64,000 bases of DNA from CAYPPG01 sp964412555 (GCA_964412555.1 CAYPPG010000032.1:1-64000), one strand, 5' to 3'; shown: positions 34,894 to 44,571, counted from the stretch's first letter. Notes: generated by a model not told the origin, from the letters alone. Made by a program: numbers and translations.

Positions 34894-36630
34894 TTATTTC
34901 TCTCGGTCCCATGGCCAAGGTAACACATGCGCCCGTTGTGCCCATTCATGCCACATTCGTTTTAATTCGCTGGCTTTTTCGGGATAAGTGTCCGCCAGGT
35001 TGTTCATCTCGGTTCGGTCGGCTTCAAGGTCGTATAATTCCCATACCTCGTAATCTTTTTCAGTGATTTGCCGTATTTTATTTACCTTTGCGACCAGTTT
35101 CCATTTGCCGACTCGAATGGCGCGGTTCCCTTCGTGTTCCCAATAGATCGCTTCCCGCTCGACCGGTTGATTTTCGAAGGCTGCGGAGAGAGTTTTTCCC
35201 TCCATCGGAATAATTGAATTTCCTTGATAGGTGGTTGGATAGTCAGCACCGGATACATCGACGCAGGTGGCCATGATATCGATTAGATGACCGGGCTGTC
35301 GGCGTAATTGTCCATGATCGTGAATCCGGTTGGGCCAATGCACAATCAACGGTGTGGCGATTCCTCCCTCATGCACCCAATGTTTGTACAACCGAAACGG
35401 CGTGTTACTAGCGTTCGCCCAGCCTTTGCCATAAGCGATATAGGTATCCGCCGGACCGGGCATAACGCCTTTACCGGTACGAACCGGCCGCCCGTCGCGC
35501 GTGACTTTGGGCTGCATATCGAACTGCAGTTCGTTCGCGGCCATGGGTTTGAGTTCAACCGGCTCTGACGGGTCCGGTTTGATTTCACCCCGGCTGCCAT
35601 ATTCTTCCGCACAACCCCCGTTGTCTTGCAGGAAAAAAATGAGCGTATTATCCAGCAAGCCTTTGGCTTCCAACGTCGCAATGATCCGGCCGATTCCTTG
35701 ATCCATGCAATCGACCATGGCGGCATATACTTCCATTCTGCGTGTCTGCCATTCTTTCATCGGTTCGTCTTCCCATGCCGGAACCTGTTCATCGCGCGGA
35801 GTAAGCGGCCAGCGTTTATCAACCAACCCCAAGTCGATCATCCGTGCATGGCGCTCACGGCGCAGCGCATCCCACCCCGTATCGTAACGTCCTTCGTATT
35901 TCGCGATATCGGACGGTTTGGCGTGCATCGGCCAATGAGCAGCAGTATAGGAAACATACATGAAAAACGGATTGTCCGTTTGATGCTCGGTAATATATTT
36001 CGCCGCATAATCGGTGATGGCATCGGTATAATAAAAATCTTCCCATGGTGGGATCATAGTATTATCCAGCGTGAGGGAATTCGGATCATAAAAACTGCCT
36101 GCCCCATGAATCGTTCCAAAAAAGCGGTCGAAGCCGCGTTGCAACGGCCAATTGTGCTTGGGGCCTTCCGGATTTTTATAAGGAGTCACATGCCATTTGC
36201 CGGCCATGTAGGTGGAATATCCTGCTGACTTCATGACTTGAGCAATGGTGACGCAATGGCGGTTCAGATCGCCCCGATAGCCGGTCAATTTGCGATCGTT
36301 CATCATATGCCCCACCCCAGCTTGATGCTGATAAAGGCCGGTCATCAAACTCGCCCGCGTCGGACAACAGCGTGCTGTATTGTAGAACTGCGTAAACCGA
36401 AGACCATTCGAAGCCAGGCGATTGAGATTCGGCGTATCGATCTCGCTCCCGTAGCATCCGAGATCGGAAAATCCCATATCGTCACTCATGATCAAAATGA
36501 TGTTCGGTCTCGGGGATGCTTCAGTGAACTGTTTTCGCTGGATACCTGCGCAACTCGTCAATCCCAACGACGCCGTCCCTGCACACAATTGTTTGATAAA
36601 ATCCCGTCGTTCAAGAGGTTGGTTTGCCAT
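34894..36630 (-). CDS. FGly-type sulfatase with Tat/lipoprotein-like leader
   Basis: This is a type I sulfatase of 578 residues. C88-C89-P90-T91-R92 is the formylglycine motif (C-x-P-x-R with C88 converted), followed by ASLMTGLYQHQ. Metal ligands are in IMSDDMGFSDLGCYG. The leader has RRDFIKQLCAG, a twin-arginine motif, and LTSC at 24-27, a lipobox. It probably sits in the periplasm and removes sulfate from polysaccharides or aryl sulfates. Maturation requires a formylglycine-generating enzyme, which is not in the window. Confidence 0.92.
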   Translation of the reverse strand: MANQPLERRDFIKQLCAGTASLGLTSCAGIQRKQFTEASPRPNIILIMSDDMGFSDLGCYGSEIDTPNLNRLASNGLRFTQFYNTARCCPTRASLMTGLYQHQAGVGHMMNDRKLTGYRGDLNRHCVTIAQVMKSAGYSTYMAGKWHVTPYKNPEGPKHNWPLQRGFDRFFGTIHGAGSFYDPNSLTLDNTMIPPWEDFYYTDAITDYAAKYITEHQTDNPFFMYVSYTAAHWPMHAKPSDIAKYEGRYDTGWDALRRERHARMIDLGLVDKRWPLTPRDEQVPAWEDEPMKEWQTRRMEVYAAMVDCMDQGIGRIIATLEAKGLLDNTLIFFLQDNGGCAEEYGSRGEIKPDPSEPVELKPMAANELQFDMQPKVTRDGRPVRTGKGVMPGPADTYIAYGKGWANASNTPFRLYKHWVHEGGIATPLIVHWPNRIHDHGQLRRQPGHLIDIMATCVDVSGADYPTTYQGNSIIPMEGKTLSAAFENQPVEREAIYWEHEGNRAIRVGKWKLVAKVNKIRQITEKDYEVWELYDLEADRTEMNNLADTYPEKASELKRMWHEWAQRAHVLPWPWDREK

Positions 36631-36801
36631 GATTCACTACTCCAAGAAATCAATTTTCTAGAGTATGAAACAAACCGGCTTGTTTTTTAAGTGTTGCAAG
36701 GCTTGAATCAAACCGGCTACTCCTGGTCGGACATGGGGAAACAATTCGACGCTGAAGTAAAGAAAAATAAGCGCGAACCCGCCAGGATCAAAAAGAAATA
36801 A

Positions 36802-37419
36802 TCATCTTATCTGCGTAAAATATCCCACCGAAGCATCCTCCGGTATTTGTTCCGTGGAAAAAGCAACGGCGACGCTTTCAAGAACAGTTTCTTTGCAAAC
36901 ATCCGAAAACAGATGCGCAGCGACATAATTCTCGTTCCCGTAGAGATCACCGATATTGTCATTCCAAAATTGAATAACGGCCGCCCTCATTTCTATGAAT
37001 AAAAATGGCATCATAGGCCCCCCTCCGCCCTCCGGAATCTTGACAAAATACCGGTTCCCTTTCAACGCTTTTTGGAAATATTCTTTCGCCAATTCTCCAG
37101 GTTCTCCGGACTGTTGAGAAGGATCAACGGTCACCGGATTTCCATTCGGTCCGAGAATGCGAATCTCGACTTTGATTCCGCCAAAGTCATAGTTTGTTTC
37201 GAGAATAACCGCCAATCCTTCCGCAACATCCCTTGCGCCGCAGGAAATCTCAATCACGTAAAGATCTCCCTCTTCTATCACTTCACTTACCGTCACGTTA
37301 GGATTGGCTCCGATAGTGTGGGCTACTTTTCGCTGCAATGAATATTGCGGTGGGCTTAATGCGAAACTGGTCGCGGTAAAAAAAATCAAAACGAAAACAC
37401 AAATCAGCCGGTTTCTCAT
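36802..37419 (-). CDS. Secreted protein of unknown function
   Basis: The product is 205 residues with a signal peptide (MRNRLICVFVLIFFTATSFA). The mature part has an early beta-rich region, then a helical segment GELAKEYFQKALKG. No family is recognised. Start at ATG 37419 has AAGGAG eight bases upstream. The longer open frame to 37518 reads through a hairpin repeat and is rejected. It follows, on the same strand, the amidohydrolase gene with a gap of about 95 bp. Confidence 0.6.
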   Translation of the reverse strand: MRNRLICVFVLIFFTATSFALSPPQYSLQRKVAHTIGANPNVTVSEVIEEGDLYVIEISCGARDVAEGLAVILETNYDFGGIKVEIRILGPNGNPVTVDPSQQSGEPGELAKEYFQKALKGNRYFVKIPEGGGGPMMPFLFIEMRAAVIQFWNDNIGDLYGNENYVAAHLFSDVCKETVLESVAVAFSTEQIPEDASVGYFTQIR

Positions 37420-37480
37420 CGGTTTATCTCCTTTTCCATTTGATGAATACCCCAAAAATGTAAGCATTGTTGCACTTGCT

Positions 37481-37503
37481 GGGAGCGTGGGCATCCCTGC
37501 ACG
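37481..37503. repeat. Single copy of the GGGCATCCCTGC hairpin repeat
   Basis: The word CTGGGAGCGTGGGCATCCCT at 37483-37502 is the complement of the core unit repeated at 61236-61606, with a CGTGCAGGGATGCCCACG stem. It lies between two minus-strand genes. Confidence 0.7.
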
Positions 37504-37514
37504 TATTTTCATCT

Positions 37515-38411
37515 TCAAGAATAAGGCAATATATCCCCAGTCAAGGGATCAATGTATGTTCGTTTCGGGATTTTTATTTTTGCAGAGTGCGAATTTCTGT
37601 TGATCGGGATAGTGATAACACCCCGTAGGGCGTTAATCAGGGCCTCCAGCATCCGATTCGAGGCCGCTTCTCCCGTGGAGGGTAAATAACGGCGATCCAA
37701 TTCAACCTGAATGGTATTGATTCGCGGATCGGCTCCGTATGCTTGTGTTGTAAACGCTCCTTGGTAATAATCACTCGTGATGACAAACACATCGTCATGT
37801 TCCAAACTGGCTTGCAGAGTTCTCATAATCGACATGTCACACGTCCTACCGTTTCGGGTACCCAGGTATACCGTGGGATAATCGGTTTGTTTGTGTTGAT
37901 CCTTTGGAATGGTGCTATGCAGACTCACTAACAGAACATGATCGTACTGTTCCAGTTTTTCATCAATCACATGTTGGAGGCATTCATGATAAGGATACCA
38001 AAAGTCGGTTAACCGATATTCCACTTCCTCGGAATCAAGCGGCGAATCATACAGACGGATTCTCCGTTGATCCAACCGTGCCCAGGGCGGGATTACTCCA
38101 CCGTCTTTATATCGTTCGGCTCCCGGCCAGTTTGGACAGATTCGTGAATCCACTCGATCCGCTCCCCGATTCAAATCTACTACAAGCCGGGAAATCTCTG
38201 CGGATAAGAAGTCTCCTCCAATCGTCTCCCATAAACGGTTTGCCGCATAGTCGACGTTGGTATCGACTCGCTGATCGGCGATTTCGATCAACTGTTTGTG
38301 ATGATGCAATGAAGTAGGTACATGGCTATTTTGATGGGGAGACTCGAAAATCAGGTTGGTGGATACACCGCGCCGAAGGGTATAGGTTGCGTGTGACATA
38401 GGGAAAACCAT
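37515..38411 (-). CDS. N-formylglutamate amidohydrolase-family protein
   Basis: This family hydrolyses N-formylglutamate or related N-acyl amino acids. The 298-residue protein shows ESPHQNSHVP, DTNVDYAANRL, VVDLNRGAD and SLHSTIP motifs that carry the metal and substrate residues. It starts one base within the stop of the upstream degenerate receiver gene, so the pair is translationally coupled. The substrate is unclear: the histidine degradation genes are absent. Confidence 0.84.
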   Translation of the reverse strand: MVFPMSHATYTLRRGVSTNLIFESPHQNSHVPTSLHHHKQLIEIADQRVDTNVDYAANRLWETIGGDFLSAEISRLVVDLNRGADRVDSRICPNWPGAERYKDGGVIPPWARLDQRRIRLYDSPLDSEEVEYRLTDFWYPYHECLQHVIDEKLEQYDHVLLVSLHSTIPKDQHKQTDYPTVYLGTRNGRTCDMSIMRTLQASLEHDDVFVITSDYYQGAFTTQAYGADPRINTIQVELDRRYLPSTGEAASNRMLEALINALRGVITIPINRNSHSAKIKIPKRTYIDPLTGDILPYS

Positions 38412-39469
38412 TACCGCCGTCTTTGTGTATACGCCATACGCTTATCATCACCGGCGGCTCCTGGACCTGCTTTATCCGGTTTGAAATTTTCATATCCGGT
38501 TTCTTCCGGCGGGCGTACCAAATACGGATATTCTTCATCAACTTTCTTCATTTGATTCTGCAATTTACCGGTGATTTTTTCAAAATCCTTTTCATATGAT
38601 AATGGGCTTTCGATTTTAAATGAAATCCCCATCGAATTCAATGCTTGTTTCAATTGACCGCTTTTTTTCATTGTTTCGATTTTTAGAAGGATTTCCGCTT
38701 GTTCATTAGGGGGTAAGGGGGTTAAATCATTGATCCCACTGCGCAACATTACAGGAATTGTGACCGGCATGATTTCGGATGCAATTGCTTCCTGCCAATA
38801 CTCATAATAATGGTTTTGTGCTTCAAACATGGCGATTTTCCATGGTTCAAGATTATAATCTTCCCACGATTCCAAGAATTCTTCATCGCGGGAAGAAAAC
38901 GTATCGGTTTTATTTAATGTCAGCATAACCATTTGGCTATTGTGATTTTTGCGCCAGAAATCGATTGCCAATCGGATTGAGCGATTTTGAATAATTCCCA
39001 AATTTTTTTCCTGCAAGATTTTTCGCTCCCGTAGCGACGGAGTAATACCGACAAAACCGACAAAACCTCTGTAATATCTCGATCGATCTTCACACCCAAA
39101 TAATTTTTCAGCCGCTCTGTCAATCGCTTTTTTGATTCTTTCTTGGTTTGTATCGGCAGTTAGAATATCTACCACAGGTCCATATTGCAAAAGCGATTTG
39201 ATAAAATCCTGATCGATTTTATCGATAATCGGAATCACGGTTGTGCGCAGTTTTTGGCGTTCGATCAATTTGAAAAAACGATCATGGAATAGACCGCCCT
39301 GTTCACACCGCAACACAATACAATTTGGTCTTTGTGTTTGAATAATCCCGATCGAATCCTGAAAATTGTTTTCCAAATACAGTTGTGCTCCATGAATATC
39401 ATCCACAACGGCTTTGAATTTGTTTTTCAACCGAAAATCGGAGTCGACGACAAGGCATCGAAGTCTCAT
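38411..39469 (-). CDS. Protein with degenerate response-regulator receiver domain
   Basis: The N-terminal 120 residues look like a receiver fold: RCLVVDSDFRLKNK at the start, CIVLRCEQGG where the phospho-acceptor Asp would lie, and VVDILTADTNQERIKKAIDRA as helix 5. The Asp expected at the end of beta-3 is replaced (LRCEQGG). Residues about 150-350 form an uncharacterised helical domain with MVMLTLNKTDTF and a conserved-looking middle. It could act as a phosphorylation-independent adaptor. It lies upstream of and coupled to the N-formylglutamate amidohydrolase. Confidence 0.62.
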   Translation of the reverse strand: MRLRCLVVDSDFRLKNKFKAVVDDIHGAQLYLENNFQDSIGIIQTQRPNCIVLRCEQGGLFHDRFFKLIERQKLRTTVIPIIDKIDQDFIKSLLQYGPVVDILTADTNQERIKKAIDRAAEKLFGCEDRSRYYRGFVGFVGITPSLRERKILQEKNLGIIQNRSIRLAIDFWRKNHNSQMVMLTLNKTDTFSSRDEEFLESWEDYNLEPWKIAMFEAQNHYYEYWQEAIASEIMPVTIPVMLRSGINDLTPLPPNEQAEILLKIETMKKSGQLKQALNSMGISFKIESPLSYEKDFEKITGKLQNQMKKVDEEYPYLVRPPEETGYENFKPDKAGPGAAGDDKRMAYTQRRR

Positions 39470-40065
39470 GTTCCTTTTCCTTGATTGTAGGAATTCAGTT
39501 TCTTGAAATGATCACTTATAAAGATGTTTTTTTGATCATCTTGATTCACTAGTTGTATGTATCGTCTCTCTTTTCGTAACATTGAGGGCAAAGGAAATGT
39601 TATACCAAACATGGAGTACCTCTCCACCCTATTCTCTCTCGGTGTTACTCTTTAAAAGACAGTAGTTCACTTAGTGAACAGTATACAGTATTTGAAGATG
39701 TATACGACGGCAAGCGACAAACACATTGTTTCAAGAGAATCCTGTTTGACCTTTTTTGAATAATTCATTCCTCACTCACGTCTGAATAAATGGGAAAAAG
39801 CGCAGATTTTACTTGCTTTTTTAAGTTAAAGCATTACACTTGAGGTTGTTTGTTAAGGTTAATGATATTCTGGTATCCATGATAATTGGTTCTTGTCTAT
39901 AATTCTTTTTTGCATTATTGCAGTTTAGTGTTACTATGTAATAGTGTTAAAGTGATCAATATGGATAGATTAGGTTATTCGAACATATTCCTTGCGATGG
40001 GTTTTAGAGGGAACATAAACGATTTTTATATCGACTAACGAAGAGAAGAATTCGAAGGGGGAATC
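39470..40065. other. 596-bp AT-rich intergenic region with operator-like palindrome
   Basis: No gene is supported on either strand. The notable element is the near-perfect 15-bp palindrome GTTCACTTAGTGAAC at 39665-39679 (7-bp arms, one central base), followed by TATACAG. It looks like a repressor operator, but no regulator gene is adjacent. Confidence 0.5.
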
Positions 40066-40698
40066 ATGAAAACACGATTCTTTTCTATTATTACAACAAT
40101 GTTACTATTTTCGATGCATTCTTCTGCCGAAGAGAATTTTATTCCAAAGAACTTTTTAGATCTTGATCAAGTTCGTATGGAAGAGCAACTCAGCCCCGAT
40201 AGCCGGTTGTTGCGTGTCTATATATTTTTAGCCGTGTTGAATCCATCCACGAAATCGTATGATATGTATGTCACAAAAGGAAAAAATGATCTAGACCAGG
40301 ATGGACAAACCGCGTTGGAAGAACCAAATGATTTGCATGAATACAAGAACGTCGCGATGGACTTCGGGAAAGAATTCTCGATCATGGAACAAGAGTATGT
40401 ATGTTACATCAATGATTTGCCTGAATTTGAAGAGTTGTTTCCCGATCAAGACAATCCGTTTGAAAATAACGATACGTTATTGGGAGTTTCCACCCGTGTC
40501 ACCGATGAGGATGAAAAGTTGTTAACCGGTTCCAAAACGTTACCGACCATGAACGAAGACGGTTCCGCGGTCATCGTGGAACGGTATAGCGCTTTTTATC
40601 ACAAATACACCCAAAAAGATAAAGACGATAAAAACGACGAAAACAAAATTACTTCCTATGGATTTATTGCTCTTCAATTTCAAGATGCTACAGGATAA
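40066..40698 (+). CDS. Secreted protein with dockerin/EF-hand-like loop
   Basis: The protein is 210 residues with a signal peptide (MKTRFFSIITTMLLFSMHSSA). Residues about 72-84 read DLDQDGQTALEEPN, a D-x-D-x-D-G calcium loop with Glu at position 12, like a single EF-hand or dockerin half. The C-terminus is acidic with a Lys/Asp-rich stretch (KDKDDKNDENK). I do not recognise a family. GGGGG before the ATG supports the start. It is followed by hairpin repeats and a GH172 gene. Confidence 0.6.
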   Translation: MKTRFFSIITTMLLFSMHSSAEENFIPKNFLDLDQVRMEEQLSPDSRLLRVYIFLAVLNPSTKSYDMYVTKGKNDLDQDGQTALEEPNDLHEYKNVAMDFGKEFSIMEQEYVCYINDLPEFEELFPDQDNPFENNDTLLGVSTRVTDEDEKLLTGSKTLPTMNEDGSAVIVERYSAFYHKYTQKDKDDKNDENKITSYGFIALQFQDATG

Positions 40699-40771
40699 TC
40701 CTCAACAGCTTTCCTTTCTTCCTCTAGTTCCTCCTTATTTTGTATTGTAAGATCACAGCTGCTTTTTATTC

Positions 40772-40830
40772 TTGTGGCGCAGACCTCTGGTCTGCAATTC
40801 AATTGTGCGGACCAGAGGTCTGCACCACAA
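40772..40830. repeat. Large inverted hairpin repeat between the EF-hand-like protein and GH172 genes
   Basis: Two 25-bp arms (40772-40796 and 40806-40830) are inverted with two mismatches and a nine-base spacer. Each arm also contains its own small stem GCAGACC-TCT-GGTCTGC. Such nested inverted repeats resemble bacterial interspersed mosaic elements. Confidence 0.85.
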
Positions 40831-40874
40831 TTCTGCTCTGCAACATGCTGCCTTTACCGGAAAGGAGAGAGTCA

Positions 40875-42677
40875 ATGCTTGTGATTCGGTCTATCTATGT
40901 TCTAATAGGATTGTGTCTTGCTCTACCGGCCATGGGACAACCTTATTCCTTGATGGAAAACCTGTCATATACTCCTGATTTTGAATCCCACCGTGTCAGC
41001 AGTTATGATCGCAGTGGAGGAAATGCGGACCGGCTTTCGATTCAACCGGGAGAAACGAAAGTGCTGGCGGAAATCGAAGGTCCCTGCGCAATAACACATA
41101 TATGGAATACCATCTCAGCGGAAAAATATTATTCACGTATGCTGATTTTGCGTTTTTACTGGGACGGACAAGAAATCCCTTCTATTGAAGCGCCGATTGG
41201 CGATTTTTTTGGTGTGGGGCACGGTTTGAATCGGCCCTTCGAGAGTTTTGCAGTGGCCGTATCGTCGGAAGGGCGGGCACGCAATTGCTACTGGTTCATG
41301 CCATTCCGGAAATCGGCAAAAATCACGGTAACACATGAAGGATTCGAAGAGGTGCGGGCTTTTTATTATTACATCGATTATCGCCGCTATCCTGAATTGC
41401 CTGATAACACGCTGTATTTTCATGCCCACTACCGCCAAGCGACTCCCAATCCGAAGGTGGAATTGGGGGGGAAGAATCCCGATGGGGAAACCAATTATCT
41501 TTTGATGGAAACTACTGGAGCAGGTCAATATGTGGGCACAGTGCAAAGCGTTCAAATCAACCGGGACGGTTGGTATGGTGAAGGAGATGATATGTTCTTC
41601 GTCGACGGAGCGGAAACACCGACTATGACGGGAACGGGAACAGAGGATTATTTCAATGATGCTTGGGGATTTCGGGAATTCAGTTATCCCTATCACGGCG
41701 TGACGGTATGGGAAGGATTTCAAAAAGGAGACCGCGGCACAGCATATAAATGGCATATTTTCGATCCGGTCGCATTCACGTCTTCATTGAAAGCCACCAT
41801 CGAGCACGGTCATGCCAATGATCGGCAGGATGACTTTTATACTGTTTCTTTCTGGTATCAAACATTACCCAGCCCACAACCTCCTGTAATACCTGATGTG
41901 CTGGACCGCTTGCCCGACGAAGGACAACTCTATGCCAAACGCCTTTTCTTGAACAAAGAACTTTCTCTTCATTTACATGAAGACCGATACAAAGAAGCGC
42001 TTACCCGTATCAATCAGTTCATCGACGAGAACAAAGGCGCAGATGAGTACGGATACTGGTCCATGCGCAAAGGCATTCTTGAAAAACAATTAGAACGTTT
42101 GGAGGATGCTGAAAATGAATTTGCCGCCGCACGTATAAAAAGCCAAAAAGATTTTCCCAAAGCCCGAGAGCGGGACGCCGATTCGATCCGGCAAGTTTGT
42201 AAGAATGAATTCGGAGTTCTTGAAGAGGGAAGAACCTCTCGGATTTATGCGGTTGGAGATGATCGGTATGAAATATTCATAGATGGAGAACCTGTCGCCG
42301 AAGGTAGTGGCGGTGACCGGATTGGGATTCACGAAGTGGAACTTCGTGGACGGCATATGATCGCGGTGAAATGTGAGAATCGTTCCGGTCGTGCGGGATT
42401 GGCACTGCAAATCAGTCATCCGTATGGATATATCACGACCGATTCCACATGGTTGGTTTCCACGACGGAACAAGAAGGATGGCAGGAGCGGCGATTCGAC
42501 GATTCGACTTGGATCAAAGCGGCAGAAACCGGTTTTCTGGATGATGACCGCTGGCACACCACCCGACAGCCACTGGCATTCATTGCACCGCTTGTATCCT
42601 GCAAGGTTATTTGGACACCGGAGGGAGAAACCTCCAACCAAACCGTCTTTTTCCGGAAAGAAATCCGAATTCGGTAA
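40875..42677 (+). CDS. Glycoside hydrolase family 172 (DUF2961) protein
   Basis: The 600-residue protein has a signal peptide (MLVIRSIYVLIGLCLALPAMG) and the GH172 core (about 25-385) with IWNTISAEKY, IEAPIGDFFGVGHG, LLMETTGAGQYVG and TGTGTEDYF. The family includes difructose-anhydride and alpha-furanosidase enzymes. A helical linker of about 70 residues and a C-terminal galactose-binding-like beta domain (about 480-600) follow. ATG 40875 is set by AAGGAG. It acts in carbohydrate use, but the substrate is open. Confidence 0.86.
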   Translation: MLVIRSIYVLIGLCLALPAMGQPYSLMENLSYTPDFESHRVSSYDRSGGNADRLSIQPGETKVLAEIEGPCAITHIWNTISAEKYYSRMLILRFYWDGQEIPSIEAPIGDFFGVGHGLNRPFESFAVAVSSEGRARNCYWFMPFRKSAKITVTHEGFEEVRAFYYYIDYRRYPELPDNTLYFHAHYRQATPNPKVELGGKNPDGETNYLLMETTGAGQYVGTVQSVQINRDGWYGEGDDMFFVDGAETPTMTGTGTEDYFNDAWGFREFSYPYHGVTVWEGFQKGDRGTAYKWHIFDPVAFTSSLKATIEHGHANDRQDDFYTVSFWYQTLPSPQPPVIPDVLDRLPDEGQLYAKRLFLNKELSLHLHEDRYKEALTRINQFIDENKGADEYGYWSMRKGILEKQLERLEDAENEFAAARIKSQKDFPKARERDADSIRQVCKNEFGVLEEGRTSRIYAVGDDRYEIFIDGEPVAEGSGGDRIGIHEVELRGRHMIAVKCENRSGRAGLALQISHPYGYITTDSTWLVSTTEQEGWQERRFDDSTWIKAAETGFLDDDRWHTTRQPLAFIAPLVSCKVIWTPEGETSNQTVFFRKEIRIR

Positions 42678-42809
42678 TGTTATTGTATATTGATCTGAGT
42701 TAAGCCATTTATCCCACCTTAACGATGAATCCGACTTTGATATGTGAACCATTCCCCTTCTTCACACGTTATATCGTATAGACAAGCCTGAAAAAGGGAG
42801 GGCACATAA

Positions 42810-44129
42810 ATGAATTTAAAATTTTTGGGTATTTCTATTCTAACATTCGTTTTGCTATTGTTTGCTTCAACAATCACGATTGCATATGGTTCAAATAACG
42901 TCCAAACAGGAGCTGTCATTCCGAATATGGAGATGATGAGCGTCCTTGGAATTTCTGTTCCACTTCCCCCAGCGGAAGGGAATTGTGCGTTTATACAAAT
43001 ATTGGACGGGACCGATTCTGATTCCCGAGAGATTATGAAGAAGTGCATCATTATCGATAAACGGTTTCGTGAAAAGGGATTGAAATTGATCAGTATTTTT
43101 CAAAATGCGTCCGAGGATGACATACTTGATTTCGCCCACAATTTACAAGTGAAATGGCCGTTGGTGATGGATGATGATGCTACAGAAACTCCCTTCAGCG
43201 CGAAATTGGGTGTAAGAGAAGTTCCATTCAACATGCTCGTCGATTCCAAGGGAACCGTTTTGGCCACTCAATTAAACGGAGATAAAGCACATGAAATCAT
43301 TGCGAAACATTTAGGTATATCCTTAGATGAAATACCGCCGCTTGATCAGATTTCCTTCGATTGGAGAGAGAAATTTTATTCACTATATCGGTTGAAAGAA
43401 CACGAAGTATTGAAAAGAATCGCTCCACCGTTCATTCCCGAGCGTAAAGAATATTATTTCAACGAAGAGTCGTATCAAGCGGAATTGATTCCGAGAGGAC
43501 CGAAGCTTTTCGTTTTCCATTGGGATGGCACATTGAAGAACTGGGGAATGAGTTTCGGCGGCGATCGTTCACCCCTCGAACATGTTTTGACATTCCCGCT
43601 TGGGATTCCACGCTACGAATTTGAAGGATCGGAAGAAGTATTGAATATCGACATGCCCGGTGATTGGATCGTTCGCAATGACACCAGTACAAAAGAAAGA
43701 ATCGAGGCATTGGAAACAATCCTGCAAAAAGAACTGAATCAACCGGTTCAATTCGAACAACAGAAAGTGGAACGGGAGGTGACCGTCGCGAAAGGGAAAT
43801 TCGAGTACAAACCTCTGGATCATTTTGCTTCTGAACGCCGGGGAACAGACATTTTCGTGTTTTCCGACATGGGTCAAGTTCGAGAAGGCGGTGGAGGCGG
43901 CAGCGGTTCTTTGCACGAATTTATGGTCGAACTCGGTGATCGTTTAAACCATCGCCTCATCGATGAGACAGAATCTTCCAACGTGGATGTGAGTTGGCGT
44001 TGGAAGCAACACAGACCGCCAGAAGAGGATGTGGATCTCGACGGGTATTTTGAGCAGATTGGGAAGCAGACATCGCTGCGGTTTGTTAGCAAGAAACGGG
44101 AAGTATTAGTATGGATTATTACGCTTTAA
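42810..44129 (+). CDS. Thioredoxin-fold protein without CxxC plus DUF3738-like C-terminus
   Basis: A signal peptide or anchor (MNLKFLGISILTFVLLLFAS) is followed by a redoxin-like domain (about 35-175, including the GVREVPFNMLVDSKGTVLA region). The CxxC expected near the redox centre is absent. Residues about 290-440 resemble the TIGR03435/DUF3738 pattern LHEFMVELGDRLNHRLIDETESSNVDVSWRWK (split here as LHEFMVELGDRLNHRLIDE and NVDVSWRWK). The protein may be a structural or binding member of the periplasmic redoxin group. Function unknown. Confidence 0.6.
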   Translation: MNLKFLGISILTFVLLLFASTITIAYGSNNVQTGAVIPNMEMMSVLGISVPLPPAEGNCAFIQILDGTDSDSREIMKKCIIIDKRFREKGLKLISIFQNASEDDILDFAHNLQVKWPLVMDDDATETPFSAKLGVREVPFNMLVDSKGTVLATQLNGDKAHEIIAKHLGISLDEIPPLDQISFDWREKFYSLYRLKEHEVLKRIAPPFIPERKEYYFNEESYQAELIPRGPKLFVFHWDGTLKNWGMSFGGDRSPLEHVLTFPLGIPRYEFEGSEEVLNIDMPGDWIVRNDTSTKERIEALETILQKELNQPVQFEQQKVEREVTVAKGKFEYKPLDHFASERRGTDIFVFSDMGQVREGGGGGSGSLHEFMVELGDRLNHRLIDETESSNVDVSWRWKQHRPPEEDVDLDGYFEQIGKQTSLRFVSKKREVLVWIITL

Positions 44130-44190
44130 CAATGATAAATACTTTTTTGTAGAAATTCTTTAAAAAAATGTATTTTGACCGGCTCTTCTT

Positions 44191-44571
44191 TTACACTTCT
44201 TTTGTAACCGTTTCTTTTACACTGATTTTAGTTTTTTTATTTCGAGAAGTCTTAATCCCTTTACCCAAAATTTGCGGTTGCGCACCAATTATTTGTAAAA
44301 GTCGTATCGCGGGGCGGGATGGCTTTTGGGTTCCATTTTCCCAATTACGAAGAGTTTTATCAGAAACGTTGAGAACTTTTGCAAAATGAGATTTTGATAA
44401 ACCCACACGCTTTCTAATTTGATAAATTTCATCAGAATCAATGTGAACTATTGGTTCCATTAGCGAATGCGAAACAGTGTTTAACTCGATATCACCTTTT
44501 GTATATTGTATGCCTTCTTCAAGTCCTCGAATGAGACTTTCCGCAAAGGAAGAATTTCTTTCTTTATTCAT
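44191..44571 (-). CDS. HTH antitoxin of a RelE/HigB-type module
   Basis: The 126-residue protein has a C-terminal helix-turn-helix (IRKRVGLSKSHFAKVLNVSD, then TLRNWENG), the XRE-type domain of HigA2/NadS antitoxins. It is transcribed with the toxin, and its ATG at 44571 overlaps the toxin stop by 4 bp. A start at 44604 is in frame but overlaps the toxin further. The antitoxin would bind the toxin and repress the operon. Confidence 0.83.
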   Translation of the reverse strand: MNKERNSSFAESLIRGLEEGIQYTKGDIELNTVSHSLMEPIVHIDSDEIYQIRKRVGLSKSHFAKVLNVSDKTLRNWENGTQKPSRPAIRLLQIIGAQPQILGKGIKTSRNKKTKISVKETVTKEV

